64,000 nt of DNA from Paraburkholderia hiiakae (GCF_904848665.1 NZ_CAJHCQ010000006.1:310001-374000), one strand, 5' to 3'. Shown: positions 54,798 through 63,975, numbered from the stretch's first letter. Notes: generated by a model not told the origin, from the letters alone. Program-made: numbers and translations.

Positions 54798-55613
54798 TCA
54801 CTTTGCCGCGCTTTCCTCTGCGAAGCCAGCTACGCCGCCAAGTGTGCCGGTGGGCCGGAACTCGCTGGGCGGCACGCCCAGTTCGCGGCGGAACATGTCG
54901 CTGAAACTGCTGGGCAGATAGCCCAACATGCGCGCCACGGCACTCACGGGCTCGCCTTCCGCGAGGCGCGAGACTGCGAGTGCGAGCTGCACCTGGCGGC
55001 GCCATTCCGCAAACCCCATGCCAAGCTCGCGCGTGAAGAGCCGCGAGAGCGTGCGCACGCTCGCGCCCACCCATGCCGCGTGCTGCTCGAAGCCGATATC
55101 GGCCGACGGGTTGTCGATCACCGCGCGGCACAGCGTGGCGAGGCGGCGGTCGGATGCATCGGGCAGCGGAATGCGCAGCGTGGAGCGCGGCGCGTGGGCG
55201 AGTTCGATCGACGCGAGGCGATAGGCCGCGTCGAGCCAGGCGTCGTCGTCTTCGCGCGCGCGTTCCGCGAGGCTCGTGATGAGTTCGCGCAGCAGGCCGT
55301 TGATCTCGAACACTTCGCACCGCTCGCTCAGGTGCCGGCTATCGCGCTCGTGCAGGTAGAGATTGCGCATCTCGACGGCGCTCAGCATGTGAATGGCGTG
55401 CTGCGTGCCGGGCGGCAGCCACACGGCGCGCTGCGGCGGCACGACGAGTGCTTCGCGTTCCACCTCGACCCACATCACGCCCGAAACGGCGTAGAGCACC
55501 TGCGCCCAGGTATGCGTGTGCGGCTCGATCTGGAGGCCGCGCGGGTAGCGGCGGGCAAGCGTTCGGCCGCGCCCGGGCTCGTCGTCGAGTTCGGGGGGCG
55601 CGGCTTGGGGCAT
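54798..55613 (-). CDS. AraC-family transcriptional regulator with N-terminal cupin
   Basis: 271 residues. An N-terminal cupin-like ligand domain (HTHTWAQVLYAVSGVMWVEV, then VVPPQRAVWLPPGTQHAI) and a C-terminal double helix-turn-helix (VGASVRTLSRLFTRELGMGF, and SAVARMLGYLPSSFSDMFRR). This is the short AraC type that senses a small molecule in the cupin. It is divergent from the AAA+/VWA genes by about 225 bp and may regulate them, itself, or an unlinked target. Confidence 0.9.
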   Translation of the reverse strand: MPQAAPPELDDEPGRGRTLARRYPRGLQIEPHTHTWAQVLYAVSGVMWVEVEREALVVPPQRAVWLPPGTQHAIHMLSAVEMRNLYLHERDSRHLSERCEVFEINGLLRELITSLAERAREDDDAWLDAAYRLASIELAHAPRSTLRIPLPDASDRRLATLCRAVIDNPSADIGFEQHAAWVGASVRTLSRLFTRELGMGFAEWRRQVQLALAVSRLAEGEPVSAVARMLGYLPSSFSDMFRRELGVPPSEFRPTGTLGGVAGFAEESAAK

Positions 55614-55839
55614 GGGGGTCTCCGGGTGACAGGTGAGGCGTGCGCGCCTCGTACGGCGATCGTCACGCTAGCATGGCTGGACGTGTGCTGGAAGCACGGC
55701 CGTGGTGCGGGCGTGGTCCTCGCGTGATCCTCGCGTGATGCTCATTGTCACGCTTTTGCGCATTGCCGCACTTCGACCAGGCACCGGTAATATGAGACGA
55801 TTGACCGGACCGCGCGCCAGCGCCCTGTATTTCCCGCCC

Positions 55840-57063
55840 ATGAACGCCTCCTATCCCGCACTGCAAGACGAAGACCCGCTGGGCATCTACACCCGCGGCG
55901 CCGGCCGGGCGAGCGAATGGTGGCGAGTCTCGCCTTCCGGACGCGCGCATATGTACCGCATCGAGCACGGGCAGGGCGAGGACGACAAAGTCGACATCGA
56001 CACCGAAATCGATCTCGACAATCTCGAAGCGAAGCTGCTCAAGTGGCGTCGCGAGGGTTTCGTTTCCGAAGCGCAGCGCGCCGATGAAGCGCGAGCCGCA
56101 CAAGCGGGCGGCACGTTTTCAGCAGCCTTGCAGCAAGCCGTCCGAGCGGCGCGCGAGGCCGGAGCGGCCCAAGCCGAACCGCAATCCAGCACGCCCACCG
56201 TACGCATCGGCAGCGTTGAACTGCCGCGCGGCAAGCCGAACGCACTGGTGCCGCGCGTGAACGCGGCCTATCTTTTCACCGGGCGCGGCGACGATATCGT
56301 TCAGGACATCGTAGAAAATCGCCGCGTCATGCTGATCGGCCATACGGGCTCGGGCAAGACGAGCTTCATCGAGCAGGTGGCCGCGCGCGCGGACTATGGC
56401 GTGCTGCGCGCGAACATGAACGGCCAGACCACGATTGGCGACTTCGTGGGTTTCTGGACCGTGAAGGGCGGCGAGACGATCTGGGTGGACGGCATCCTGC
56501 CCGTGGCGATGCGAGAGGGCTACTGGCTCATCATCGACGAACTCGACTTTGCCGAGCCGTCCATTCTTGCCGTGCTCACCGCCGTGCTGGAACCGAACGG
56601 CCGCCTGCTGCTCAAGGAGCGCGGCAACGAAATCGTCGAGCCGCATCCGTCGTTCCGCCTCTTCGCCACCGCGAACGCCGCGGGCGCGATGAGCGCGTAC
56701 CGCCATCTGTACCAGGGGGCGAACCTGCTCAACGAGGCGTTCCTCGATCGCTGGCGCGTGTACCTGTTCGACTATCTCTCACTTGAAGAGGAAACCGAAG
56801 TATTGCTGCGCACGCTGCCCGTGCTAACGCGGCCGCTCGCGCAGACACTCGCCGCCATCGCCGCCGACTGCCGCGCGGCGTTCGCCCGCGAGGACCTCGC
56901 GAGCGCGTTTTCGACGCGGCGCTTGATCGACTGGGCCGAACTCATGCTACGCACGGGCGATGTCGAGCGCGCGGCGGGGCCGGCGATCTATGCGAAGGTA
57001 AGCGCGGACGAGGCGGCGCTCATCCGCAGCATCATCCGTCATCACGTGATCTTCGACGCGTGA
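55840..57063 (+). CDS. MoxR/CobS-like AAA+ ATPase
   Basis: 407 residues from ATG 55840. Residues about 1-100 are a small distinct domain (EWWRVSPSGRAHMYRIEHG and an acidic helix with LLKWRREGF). Then comes an AAA+ module: Walker A GHTGSGKTSF near 166, Walker B WLIIDELDFAE near 230, sensor region RLFATANAAG and LNEAFLDRWRVYLFDY. The sequence is closest to CobS-type (aerobic cobaltochelatase) and related MoxR ATPases that work with a VWA partner. No cobalamin genes are nearby, so a chelatase role is doubtful; a chaperone or metal-insertion activity is more likely. Its stop overlaps the VWA gene start. Confidence 0.9.
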   Translation: MNASYPALQDEDPLGIYTRGAGRASEWWRVSPSGRAHMYRIEHGQGEDDKVDIDTEIDLDNLEAKLLKWRREGFVSEAQRADEARAAQAGGTFSAALQQAVRAAREAGAAQAEPQSSTPTVRIGSVELPRGKPNALVPRVNAAYLFTGRGDDIVQDIVENRRVMLIGHTGSGKTSFIEQVAARADYGVLRANMNGQTTIGDFVGFWTVKGGETIWVDGILPVAMREGYWLIIDELDFAEPSILAVLTAVLEPNGRLLLKERGNEIVEPHPSFRLFATANAAGAMSAYRHLYQGANLLNEAFLDRWRVYLFDYLSLEEETEVLLRTLPVLTRPLAQTLAAIAADCRAAFAREDLASAFSTRRLIDWAELMLRTGDVERAAGPAIYAKVSADEAALIRSIIRHHVIFDA

Positions 57064-58856
57064 GTGCGGAGGCGCCTGTGTCCAGCTTGCATGACGCAAC
57101 AGAAGGTTTGACGGCGAGCGCCGATCCCGAGGGTGCCCTCGGGCGCCTCGCGCGCGTTCTGACCGGCGACGCGCGCGTGAGCGTGACGTTCGGCGCTGGC
57201 GAGCCGCGCGTGGAGGGCGAACGCTTCGTGCTGCCCGCGCGCCTCGCGAGCGATGGCGCGAATGAAGCCGCACTGCTCGGCGCGCTCGACTTGCTGGCTG
57301 CGCGGCGTCGCTACAGCGAAACGCCGCGTCTTGACACGCCGCAAGCCGGCGTGACAGGGCGCATTGCGCAGGCGATCGAAGATCGTCGCGTGCTCGCGCA
57401 GCTCGCGCGGACGTTCCCTGGCGCGCGACGCTACGCGCAAAGCTTGCGTGCGCAGCGCAGCGAGGACATCGCGCGACGCTGGCCGAAACTGGCGTGGCGC
57501 GAGCGCCTTGCGTGGGCGATCGAGCGCACGCTCTGGGACGAAGCGCCTGGCGTGCTGGAGCGTGATGCAGCGGCGCTTGCCGCCGCGCTACGCGCGATCG
57601 ACGTCCCACTTGGCGCGGCGCGCGCGAGCCTGTCGACGCGCGCCAGCCTGCGCGCGGCCACGGAGATCGTGGCGGCCGTGCGCTCGCTCGCATCGCGCGG
57701 CGCGAACAATATGATGCAGACAGCGGGCCCGGTCGAAGGCCTCGACGACGAAGCAACCCGGCTCGCCCAGGCGCTGGACGAATTCGGCGCGCAAGACGAG
57801 GTCGAACCGCCGGGGGGCACCGCGCAATCAGAAGACGCCCGCGAGCGTGACGGAGGCGCTTCGGCACGCACGAGCACGCAGTCCGATTCCGCCGCCGGCA
57901 CAGCGCTTTCCGAAGCGGATGCACCGCACGCCGCCGCCGACAACCGCAGCCCCGCGCAAATGCGGCCCCGCTTGTCGATCCCGCTGACCACGGCATTCGA
58001 CGTCGTCACCGACCTCACGGGCCGCGGCGACGCCACCGCCTGGCGCAAGCTGCGCGCATTGGCGCGCGCGGAAACCGGCGCGCTCAAGGCCCACCTCGAG
58101 CGTGTGCTCAAGGCCGACGAACTCACGCACTGGAAGCGCGAGCAGGAGCGCGGCGAGATCGATCGCGCCGCGCTCGCGCGTCTGGCCGCCTCGCGCGGCT
58201 ACCGCACGCCGTTTCGCGTGGCGCGTCATGCGAGTGGTCGCGACACGGTGGTCACGCTGCTGCTCGACCTGAGCGGCTCGATGGCGGGCCGCAAGATCGA
58301 TCTGGCGCGCCTGTGCGCGGCGGCACTCGCCGATGCACTGACACAGCTCGCTTTCGATTCGGAAGTGCTCGGCTACAGCTCGATCGAAGCGCCGGAAATG
58401 CGCACGCTCTATGAGCGCAAGCGCGCGGCCAGCGCCGATCTGCGGGCCTATAACCGCTTCGTTGAGCGGCTGGATCTGCGCGTGTTCAAGCGTTTCGACT
58501 CACGCGACCTGAGCGGGCTCGCGGCTATCGAGTGCGGCAACGAGAACCCCGACGGCGAAGCGCTTGCCTGGGCGGCGGGGCGGCTCGCGCAACGCAAGGC
58601 GCGCCGGCGGCTGCTTTTCGTGCTATCGGACGGCTATCCTTCGACAAGCGACGGCGACCCGGCCGTGTTGCGCACCGACCTGCGCGCGCGCGTGCAGGCG
58701 GTGGCGGAGCAGGGCATCGAGTTAGTCGGCATCGGCATACTGGACGACGCGGTCGAGGCGTTCTATCCGAACGCCGTGGTCGTGCGCAAGCTGTACGAAC
58801 TGCCTGCCACCGCGTTCGCGACGTTGAGCCGCCTGCTGGCGGCCCGGCCGCACTGA
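57060..58856 (+). CDS. CobT-like VWA-domain protein, partner of the AAA+ ATPase
   Basis: 598 residues from GTG 57060, which overlaps the ATPase stop (GTGA), so the two are translationally coupled. An N-terminal helical half (about 1-230), a disordered acidic linker (about 235-300, rich in Ser/Ala/Asp/Glu), then a C-terminal VWA domain with a full MIDAS set: DLSGSMAGR near residue 402, downstream threonine/serine and LFVLSDGYPST. This is the CobT/CbbO/ViaA type of MoxR partner. It likely docks a substrate protein and metal onto the ATPase ring. Substrate unknown. Confidence 0.9.
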   Translation: MSAEAPVSSLHDATEGLTASADPEGALGRLARVLTGDARVSVTFGAGEPRVEGERFVLPARLASDGANEAALLGALDLLAARRRYSETPRLDTPQAGVTGRIAQAIEDRRVLAQLARTFPGARRYAQSLRAQRSEDIARRWPKLAWRERLAWAIERTLWDEAPGVLERDAAALAAALRAIDVPLGAARASLSTRASLRAATEIVAAVRSLASRGANNMMQTAGPVEGLDDEATRLAQALDEFGAQDEVEPPGGTAQSEDARERDGGASARTSTQSDSAAGTALSEADAPHAAADNRSPAQMRPRLSIPLTTAFDVVTDLTGRGDATAWRKLRALARAETGALKAHLERVLKADELTHWKREQERGEIDRAALARLAASRGYRTPFRVARHASGRDTVVTLLLDLSGSMAGRKIDLARLCAAALADALTQLAFDSEVLGYSSIEAPEMRTLYERKRAASADLRAYNRFVERLDLRVFKRFDSRDLSGLAAIECGNENPDGEALAWAAGRLAQRKARRRLLFVLSDGYPSTSDGDPAVLRTDLRARVQAVAEQGIELVGIGILDDAVEAFYPNAVVVRKLYELPATAFATLSRLLAARPH

Positions 58857-58973
58857 AACTGTGCGGGCGCGGGCAGCGGCGCTTTCCTTGCCGGACTGGG
58901 CGCATTGCGCTAACTTGAACAAGCAGGCGTTGCCCCGCCTGCCAATCCATCCACTGAGGAATACATACAGGTC

Positions 58974-60101
58974 ATGCCAGGCCGCGATCACCGACCCGTG
59001 GATTACGACCGCCTCTACTACCGGCTCGATCTGGAGCCGGGGGCGAGCGAGGCGGACATCAAGCATCACTATCGCCATCTCGCGCAGATCCTGCATCCCG
59101 ACAAATGGCGGCACCCCACGGCCGCCTCGATGCGCTGGGCCGACGACCAGTTCAAGCGCGTCAAGGAGGCGCGTGAGTTGCTCGACGCGTACTGGTCCGT
59201 GCATCATGCGCCGCCGGTGAGCCGTTCCGCGCTGAGCGTCGCGCAGGCCGAGGAGTTGCACGCGCAGATGCAGGCGCTGCTGGTTCAGCGCGAACGCGTG
59301 CGCGCTGAACTGGACGGGCTGCGCGCCGAACGCACGCGCACCCTCGACGAGATCCAGCGCATGCGGACCGAACGCGACTCGCTGCACGGCGAACTCACGG
59401 GGTTGCGCGACGAAGTGGATGCGGCGCCGCCAGGCGAGCGGCAGGACGCCCCCGAGACTCAAGCCGTTGACGTGCACGCGCGTTCAGGCGTGCGCGATTT
59501 TCTGTTTGCGAAGTTCGACGACCCTTCGCGGGGCTGGCTGCTGACGCTCTCGGCGAGCGTGTTCGCGTGCATTGTGATTTACGTTATCGCGCATTGGATC
59601 GCGGGCTTGCTGCTCGCGCCCATCGCGCGCTTCGAGGTTGGCCGCTGGCTCACCCACATCCTGCGGTGGGCGCTCGTGGCGGGCGGAGTGGTACTCACGT
59701 TCGGCTGGGGCTGGTCGCAGCGCACGCTATACCGTGCCGGGCGTGCCGGGCGCGAGCACCCCGTGGCCTTGCCCGGCGACGAAACGCGTCGGCGCGTGAG
59801 CGCGGCGTTGCGTCACGAGGCGCACTACGGTGCCGAGTGGAGCGTCGAATCGTACGAGGTTGCGCCTGACGATACGCAATTCGCGCTGCGTGCGGTCATG
59901 CGTTTCTCACCTGGCTCGCAAACCGGCACGCGACGCCAGGTGGTGGCGTTCCGGTGCCGGGCGCACACGACTGGCGCGGCGCAGACGGCGCTCGCGTATG
60001 ACTTCTCCGTGGCGGCTCCCCTGTGGTGGCTCGTGCCTGCGGCACGCGTGGTGCGCGACCTGCGCAAGCGGCTCGACGCCGATCTCGGCGCGCCGCGCTG
60101 A
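58974..60101 (+). CDS. J-domain protein with coiled coil and membrane anchor
   Basis: 375 residues. Residues about 9-75 form a J domain with the HPD motif (QILHPDKW, near residue 41), so it should stimulate an Hsp70 (DnaK) ATPase. Residues about 90-145 are a coiled coil (EELHAQMQALLVQRERVRAE, then LRAERTRTLDEIQRMRTERD). Two hydrophobic segments (about 183-207 and 225-245) anchor it to the membrane, followed by a roughly 120-residue soluble domain. It is not a DnaJ or DjlA copy: no Gly/Phe or zinc domain. It starts 117 bp after the VWA gene on the same strand. Confidence 0.87.
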   Translation: MPGRDHRPVDYDRLYYRLDLEPGASEADIKHHYRHLAQILHPDKWRHPTAASMRWADDQFKRVKEARELLDAYWSVHHAPPVSRSALSVAQAEELHAQMQALLVQRERVRAELDGLRAERTRTLDEIQRMRTERDSLHGELTGLRDEVDAAPPGERQDAPETQAVDVHARSGVRDFLFAKFDDPSRGWLLTLSASVFACIVIYVIAHWIAGLLLAPIARFEVGRWLTHILRWALVAGGVVLTFGWGWSQRTLYRAGRAGREHPVALPGDETRRRVSAALRHEAHYGAEWSVESYEVAPDDTQFALRAVMRFSPGSQTGTRRQVVAFRCRAHTTGAAQTALAYDFSVAAPLWWLVPAARVVRDLRKRLDADLGAPR

Positions 60102-60124
60102 AGCGGCGGCGCCGGCCGCTTTCA
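60101..60124. terminator. Possible terminator between the J-domain and cupin genes
   Basis: AAGCGGC and GCCGCTT form a 7-bp stem with a 7-nt loop at the convergent junction, with TTTC after it on the plus strand. It overlaps the plus-strand stop codon. Short T-run, so support is moderate. Confidence 0.4.
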
Positions 60125-60463
60125 ATCGACGACGAAAAGCTTTGCGCCCGTGCGCGTGTACGACTGGTGCGCCTCGGCGTTGTCACCCACCTGATAGCTC
60201 ATGCCGGGGGTGAGGACGAACTTGCGCCCGTCGTCGAGCGTTGTTTCGAGTTCGCCTTCGAGGCAGAACAGAATGTGCCCCTTCTTGCACCAGTGATCCG
60301 CGAGGTAGCCGGGCGAGTACTCGACCATGCGCACGCGGATCGGGTTGGCTTCGTCGCCGAAAAAACGCGTGCGCCAGGTGGCCATACCCGTTTCCCCTTT
60401 GTGTTGCGTGGGCTCGACGCCGGACCAGTCGGTGGTTCCGAAGCGAAATGCGTCCATTTTCAT
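60122..60463 (-). CDS. DHCW-motif cupin-fold protein
   Basis: 113 residues from ATG 60463 (AAGGAG upstream). A single cupin with LADHWCKKGHILFCLEGELE and VLTPGMSYQVGDNAEAHQS; the cysteine-containing first motif is typical of the DHCW cupin family. Function unknown. It lies downstream of the MarR-type regulator on the same strand (47 bp apart) and could be co-transcribed with it. Confidence 0.82.
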   Translation of the reverse strand: MKMDAFRFGTTDWSGVEPTQHKGETGMATWRTRFFGDEANPIRVRMVEYSPGYLADHWCKKGHILFCLEGELETTLDDGRKFVLTPGMSYQVGDNAEAHQSYTRTGAKLFVVD

Positions 60464-60509
60464 GCGGTTTTCTCCTTGTGCGTATCGTCCGATTGTAGCG
60501 GAGCGATGC

Positions 60510-61016
60510 TCACGCATCGTCATCTGCCACGCGCTCTCGTTCGTCCACACGCTTCATGTTATCGAGCAGCTTCAGCAGATAGTGCAGCGTGTGCGTCATG
60601 TCGTCGGAAGAAAAATTGTCTAGCACTGCTTCGTAGTACGCCTCGATTTTCGGCGTGGCTTGCGCAACCCATAGCTTGCGGCCCGGCTTGGTCATGCAAA
60701 CCAGACGCGAGCGACGATCGCGCGCATCCGCCTGGGCAGTCACGTGGCCGTCGCGTTCCATCCGGCTGATCAGGCCCGAGAGATTCTGGCGGCTCACCAT
60801 CAGATACCGCGCGAGATCGCCCACGCTCATGCCTGGTTGAGCTTCCGGGCGCGAGAGCGCGCCGAGAACCGCCCATTGCTGCGTGGTCAATCCCTCGGCT
60901 TCCACTGCGCGCGTACCGGTTTTGTGCAACATGTTTGCGCATTGATAGAGCCGGAAGAACAGTCGATTGGCAAGATCGAAGCGGCTCGAATCCCGAATTT
61001 TCGATGTTTTTTGCAA
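60510..61016 (-). CDS. badR: MarR-family transcriptional regulator, BadR-like
   Basis: 168 residues from TTG 61016, chosen because AGGAG lies seven bases upstream. Winged helix with TTQQWAVLGALSR, MSVGDLARYLMVSRQNLSGLISRMERDG and the basic wing DARDRRSRLVCM. It is divergent from a badH-badI-aliB-like operon with a palindrome in between. In Rhodopseudomonas palustris, BadR is a MarR repressor of the same operon that responds to a cyclohexanecarboxyl-CoA pathway intermediate. The name is assigned by context and family. Confidence 0.82.
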   Translation of the reverse strand: MQKTSKIRDSSRFDLANRLFFRLYQCANMLHKTGTRAVEAEGLTTQQWAVLGALSRPEAQPGMSVGDLARYLMVSRQNLSGLISRMERDGHVTAQADARDRRSRLVCMTKPGRKLWVAQATPKIEAYYEAVLDNFSSDDMTHTLHYLLKLLDNMKRVDERERVADDDA

Positions 61017-61065
61017 GGGTTTCTCCTGGTGTATATACGCTTGTCTTCGATCTGGGTGTTACCTA

Positions 61066-61090
61066 GTATACGTCAACATATTGACATAAT
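61066..61090. promoter_or_regulatory. Operator-like palindrome in the MarR/badH control region
   Basis: GTCAACATATTGAC (61072-61085; arms GTCAA/TTGAC) sits between the divergent MarR and badH starts, and TTGACA (61081-61086) within it could serve as a plus-strand -35 box. A repressor bound here would block badH transcription. This is the expected kind of MarR site. Confidence 0.5.
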
Positions 61091-61163
61091 TCGATGCGGA
61101 GATCAGAGGCGGGTCTGGCGTCGAAGGCGTATAGGGTACTGCTCAACGGAATGGAGGATCGCG

Positions 61164-61931
61164 GTGCGAAAACTCGAAGGTAAGACGGTCGTGGTGACGG
61201 GCGGCGCAGGCGGCATCGGCGGGGCGACCTGCCGGCGCTTCGCAGCCGAGGGCGCGCGCGTGGCGGTGCTGGATCTGACGCTCGAAGCGGCGCTGAAGGT
61301 GGCTGAGGATATTCATGAAAAGGGCGGCCAGGCGCTGGCGCTGCGTTGCGACATCACGAACCGCGCAGACGTGGAAGCGGCGCTGCAGCAAGTGCAAGCG
61401 CAGCTCGGCCCCGTAGATGTGCTCGTGAACAACGCGGGCTGGGACGTTTTCCGTCCTTTTACGAAAACCGAACCGGTGCAGTGGGAGAAGCTCATCGCCA
61501 TCAATCTCACGGGCGCGCTGCACATGCATCATGCGGTGCTGCCTGGCATGGCCGAGCGCAAGCGCGGACGCATCATCAACATCGCCTCGGACGCCGCGCG
61601 TGTGGGTTCGTCGGGCGAAGCGGTCTATGCGGCGTGCAAGGGCGGTCTCGTGGCGTTTTCGAAGACGATTGCGCGTGAGCATGCGCGCCACGGCATCACC
61701 GTAAACGTGGTGTGCCCGGGCCCGACCGACACCGCGCTCTTCGCAGAATACAAGGACGGCGCGGGCAACCCGGACAAGCTGCTCGAAGCGTTCCAGCGCG
61801 CCATTCCGCTTGGCCGTATCGGCCAGCCCGACGATTTGCCGGGCGCGATCGTGTTCTTCGCGAGCGACGACGCGAACTACATCACGGGACAGGTGCTGAG
61901 CGTATCGGGCGGTCTGACCATGGCGGGCTAA
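61164..61931 (+). CDS. badH: 2-hydroxycyclohexanecarboxyl-CoA dehydrogenase (BadH-like SDR)
   Basis: 255 residues from GTG 61164 behind GGAGG. Classical SDR: TGGAGGIGGAT, NNAG, catalytic Y155 and K159 (YAACK), and the C-terminal GQVLSVSGG. In the alicyclic pathway it oxidises 2-hydroxycyclohexane-1-carboxyl-CoA to the 2-keto compound with NAD. The assignment rests on SDR motifs and on the gene order with badI- and aliB-like genes directly downstream. Confidence 0.85.
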   Translation: MRKLEGKTVVVTGGAGGIGGATCRRFAAEGARVAVLDLTLEAALKVAEDIHEKGGQALALRCDITNRADVEAALQQVQAQLGPVDVLVNNAGWDVFRPFTKTEPVQWEKLIAINLTGALHMHHAVLPGMAERKRGRIINIASDAARVGSSGEAVYAACKGGLVAFSKTIAREHARHGITVNVVCPGPTDTALFAEYKDGAGNPDKLLEAFQRAIPLGRIGQPDDLPGAIVFFASDDANYITGQVLSVSGGLTMAG

Positions 61932-61981
61932 TGCCGGCAAACGCTTTCCCTCCCGACTACGAAAAAGGAACGGCATCGATC

Positions 61982-62764
61982 ATGAACTACGAAGACATTC
62001 TCTACGAGGTGCGCAACGGCGCGGCATGGATCACCATCAACCGGCCCGACAAGATGAACGCGTTTCGCGGTCGCACCTGCGACGAACTGATTCACGCGAT
62101 CAACAAGGCGGGCTATGACCGCGACATCGGCGTGATCGTCCTTGCTGGTGCGGGTGACAAAGCGTTCTGCACGGGCGGCGATCAGTCCGCGCACGCGGGA
62201 CAGTACGACGGACGCGGCACGATAGGCCTGCCGATGGAGGAACTGCACACCGCGATTCGCGACGTGCCCAAACCCGTGATCGCCCGCGTGCAGGGCTATG
62301 CGGTGGGCGGCGGCAACGTGCTGTGCACGATCTGCGATTTCACCATTGCTTCGGAGAAGGCGGTGTTCGCGCAGGCGGGCCCGAAGGTCGGCTCGGTCGA
62401 TCCGGGTTACGGCACGGCGTTCCTCGCGCGCGTGGTGGGCGAGAAAAAGGCGCGCGAGATCTGGTATCTGTGCCGCCGCTATCCCGCCGCCGAAGCGCTG
62501 GCCATGGGCCTCGTGAATGCGGTCGTGCCGCACGATCAGCTCGACGTGGAAGTGCAGAAGTGGTGCGACGAGATCATGGAAAAGAGCCCCACAGCCATTG
62601 CGATCGCCAAGCGCTCGTTCAATATGGACACCGCGCACCAGGCCGGCATCGCGGGCATGGGGATGTACGCACTCAAGCTCTACTACGACACGGAAGAATC
62701 GCGCGAGGGCGTGCGCGCGTTCCAGGAAAAGCGCAAGCCCGAGTTCCGCAAGTACGCCAAATAA
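61982..62764 (+). CDS. badI: 2-ketocyclohexanecarboxyl-CoA hydrolase (BadI-like, crotonase fold)
   Basis: 260 residues from ATG 61982. Crotonase-fold features: INRPDKMNAFRGRT, the oxyanion-hole segment FCTGGDQSAHAGQY and GYAVGGGNVLCTICDFTIASE, then GPKVGSVDPGYGTAFLARVVG. The FCTGGDQ and TCDELIHAINKAG patterns are those of the BadI/MenB-like group rather than enoyl-CoA hydratase (no two active-site glutamates of that type). It hydrolyses the ring to pimelyl-CoA. It lies 50 bp after badH. Confidence 0.9.
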   Translation: MNYEDILYEVRNGAAWITINRPDKMNAFRGRTCDELIHAINKAGYDRDIGVIVLAGAGDKAFCTGGDQSAHAGQYDGRGTIGLPMEELHTAIRDVPKPVIARVQGYAVGGGNVLCTICDFTIASEKAVFAQAGPKVGSVDPGYGTAFLARVVGEKKAREIWYLCRRYPAAEALAMGLVNAVVPHDQLDVEVQKWCDEIMEKSPTAIAIAKRSFNMDTAHQAGIAGMGMYALKLYYDTEESREGVRAFQEKRKPEFRKYAK

Positions 62765-62823
62765 AGGCGTCTCCACGACGATAAGGATTGCGAATCAGTA
62801 GAAAAATGCTTCAAGGAGACACC

Positions 62824-63975
62824 ATGAATCCGTATTTCGACGAAGACCTCGCCGCGCTCGGCGAACACGCGCGGCGCTTCGCGCAGGGACGTGTGGCGCC
62901 TGGCTTCATCGAACGCGACACCACGCGCGTGCTCGATCGCAACCTCATGCGCGAAATGGGCGAGATGGGCTTCATCGCGCCGGAATTGCCTGAGCAATAT
63001 GGCGGCCAGGGCCTGGGCTGCCTCGCCGCGGGTGTGATCCATGAAGAGATTGCGCGAGCCGACCTGAGCCTCTCGTACATCAACCTGCTTGCCTCGCTCA
63101 ACGGGCAGATTCTGGCGAAGCACGCTGCGCCCGCGATTGCGCGAGCGTGGCTCGAGCGGCTCACGCAGGGCCGCGCGCTGCTCGCCATTGCGCTCACGGA
63201 ACCGCGCGGCGGCTCGGACGCCGCGAACTTGCGCCTGAAAATGGAGCGCGTGGGCGACCATTACGTCCTCAACGGCGAGAAAACCTCGATTTCCGCCGCC
63301 GACCAGGCCGACGCCGCAGTCGTGTTCGCGCGCAGCGGCAGCGTGGAAGACGGCGCGCGCGGCGTTTCGGCCATTCTCGTGCCGATGGATCTGCCGGGCG
63401 TCACGCGCAATCGCTTCGATTGCCACGGGCAGCGCGCGATTGGACGCGGTTCGATCTTCTTCGAGAACGTGCGCGTGCCAGTGGATCACCTGCTGGGCGA
63501 AGAGGGCAAGGGCTTCGTTCAGGTCATGCAGGGCTTCGACTTTTCGCGCGCGCTCATTGGCCTGCAGGTGCTCGCCGTGGCGAACGTGAGCCTCGAGGAA
63601 ACCTGGGAGTACGTAGCGCAGCGCGAAGCCTTCGGCAAGCCGCTTGCTGCGTTCCAGGGTGTTTCGCATCCACTTGCCGAATACGCGACCCAGGTCGAGG
63701 CTGCACGCCTGTTGTGCCTGCAAACGCTGTGGCTCAAGGACCGCGGGTTGCCCCATACGGCCGAGGCCGCCATGTGCAAGTGGTGGGGGCCCAAACTCGC
63801 CTACGACGTGGTGCATCAATGTCTGCTTTCGTTCGGGCACGGTGGCTACGACCGCGGGCCGCTCGAACAGCGCCTGCGCGACGTGCTGGGCTTCCAGATC
63901 GGTGACGGCACGGCCCAGATCATGAAGACCATCATCGCGCGCTCGAACGCTGGCCGCGACGCGGTGCCGGCATGA
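62824..63975 (+). CDS. aliB: Cyclohexanecarboxyl-CoA dehydrogenase (AliB-like acyl-CoA dehydrogenase)
   Basis: 383 residues from ATG 62824, behind AAGGAG. Acyl-CoA dehydrogenase fold: FAD-contact motif LTEPRGGSDAANL, REAFGKPLAAFQGVSHPLAEY and QIGDGTAQIMKTIIAR at the C-terminus. Where medium-chain family members have a catalytic glutamate (EGT), this protein has D361 (GDGT), a substitution associated with cyclohexane- and cyclohexene-carboxyl-CoA dehydrogenases. It would produce cyclohex-1-ene-1-carboxyl-CoA with transfer to ETF. The next gene overlaps its stop. Confidence 0.87.
   Translation: MNPYFDEDLAALGEHARRFAQGRVAPGFIERDTTRVLDRNLMREMGEMGFIAPELPEQYGGQGLGCLAAGVIHEEIARADLSLSYINLLASLNGQILAKHAAPAIARAWLERLTQGRALLAIALTEPRGGSDAANLRLKMERVGDHYVLNGEKTSISAADQADAAVVFARSGSVEDGARGVSAILVPMDLPGVTRNRFDCHGQRAIGRGSIFFENVRVPVDHLLGEEGKGFVQVMQGFDFSRALIGLQVLAVANVSLEETWEYVAQREAFGKPLAAFQGVSHPLAEYATQVEAARLLCLQTLWLKDRGLPHTAEAAMCKWWGPKLAYDVVHQCLLSFGHGGYDRGPLEQRLRDVLGFQIGDGTAQIMKTIIARSNAGRDAVPA

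Noticed and set aside
55840..58856. Aerobic cobalamin cobaltochelatase (CobS-CobT)
   Set aside because: CobN and other cobalamin genes are absent, and the N-terminal domain of the ATPase differs from classic CobS. Kept as CobS/CobT-like only.
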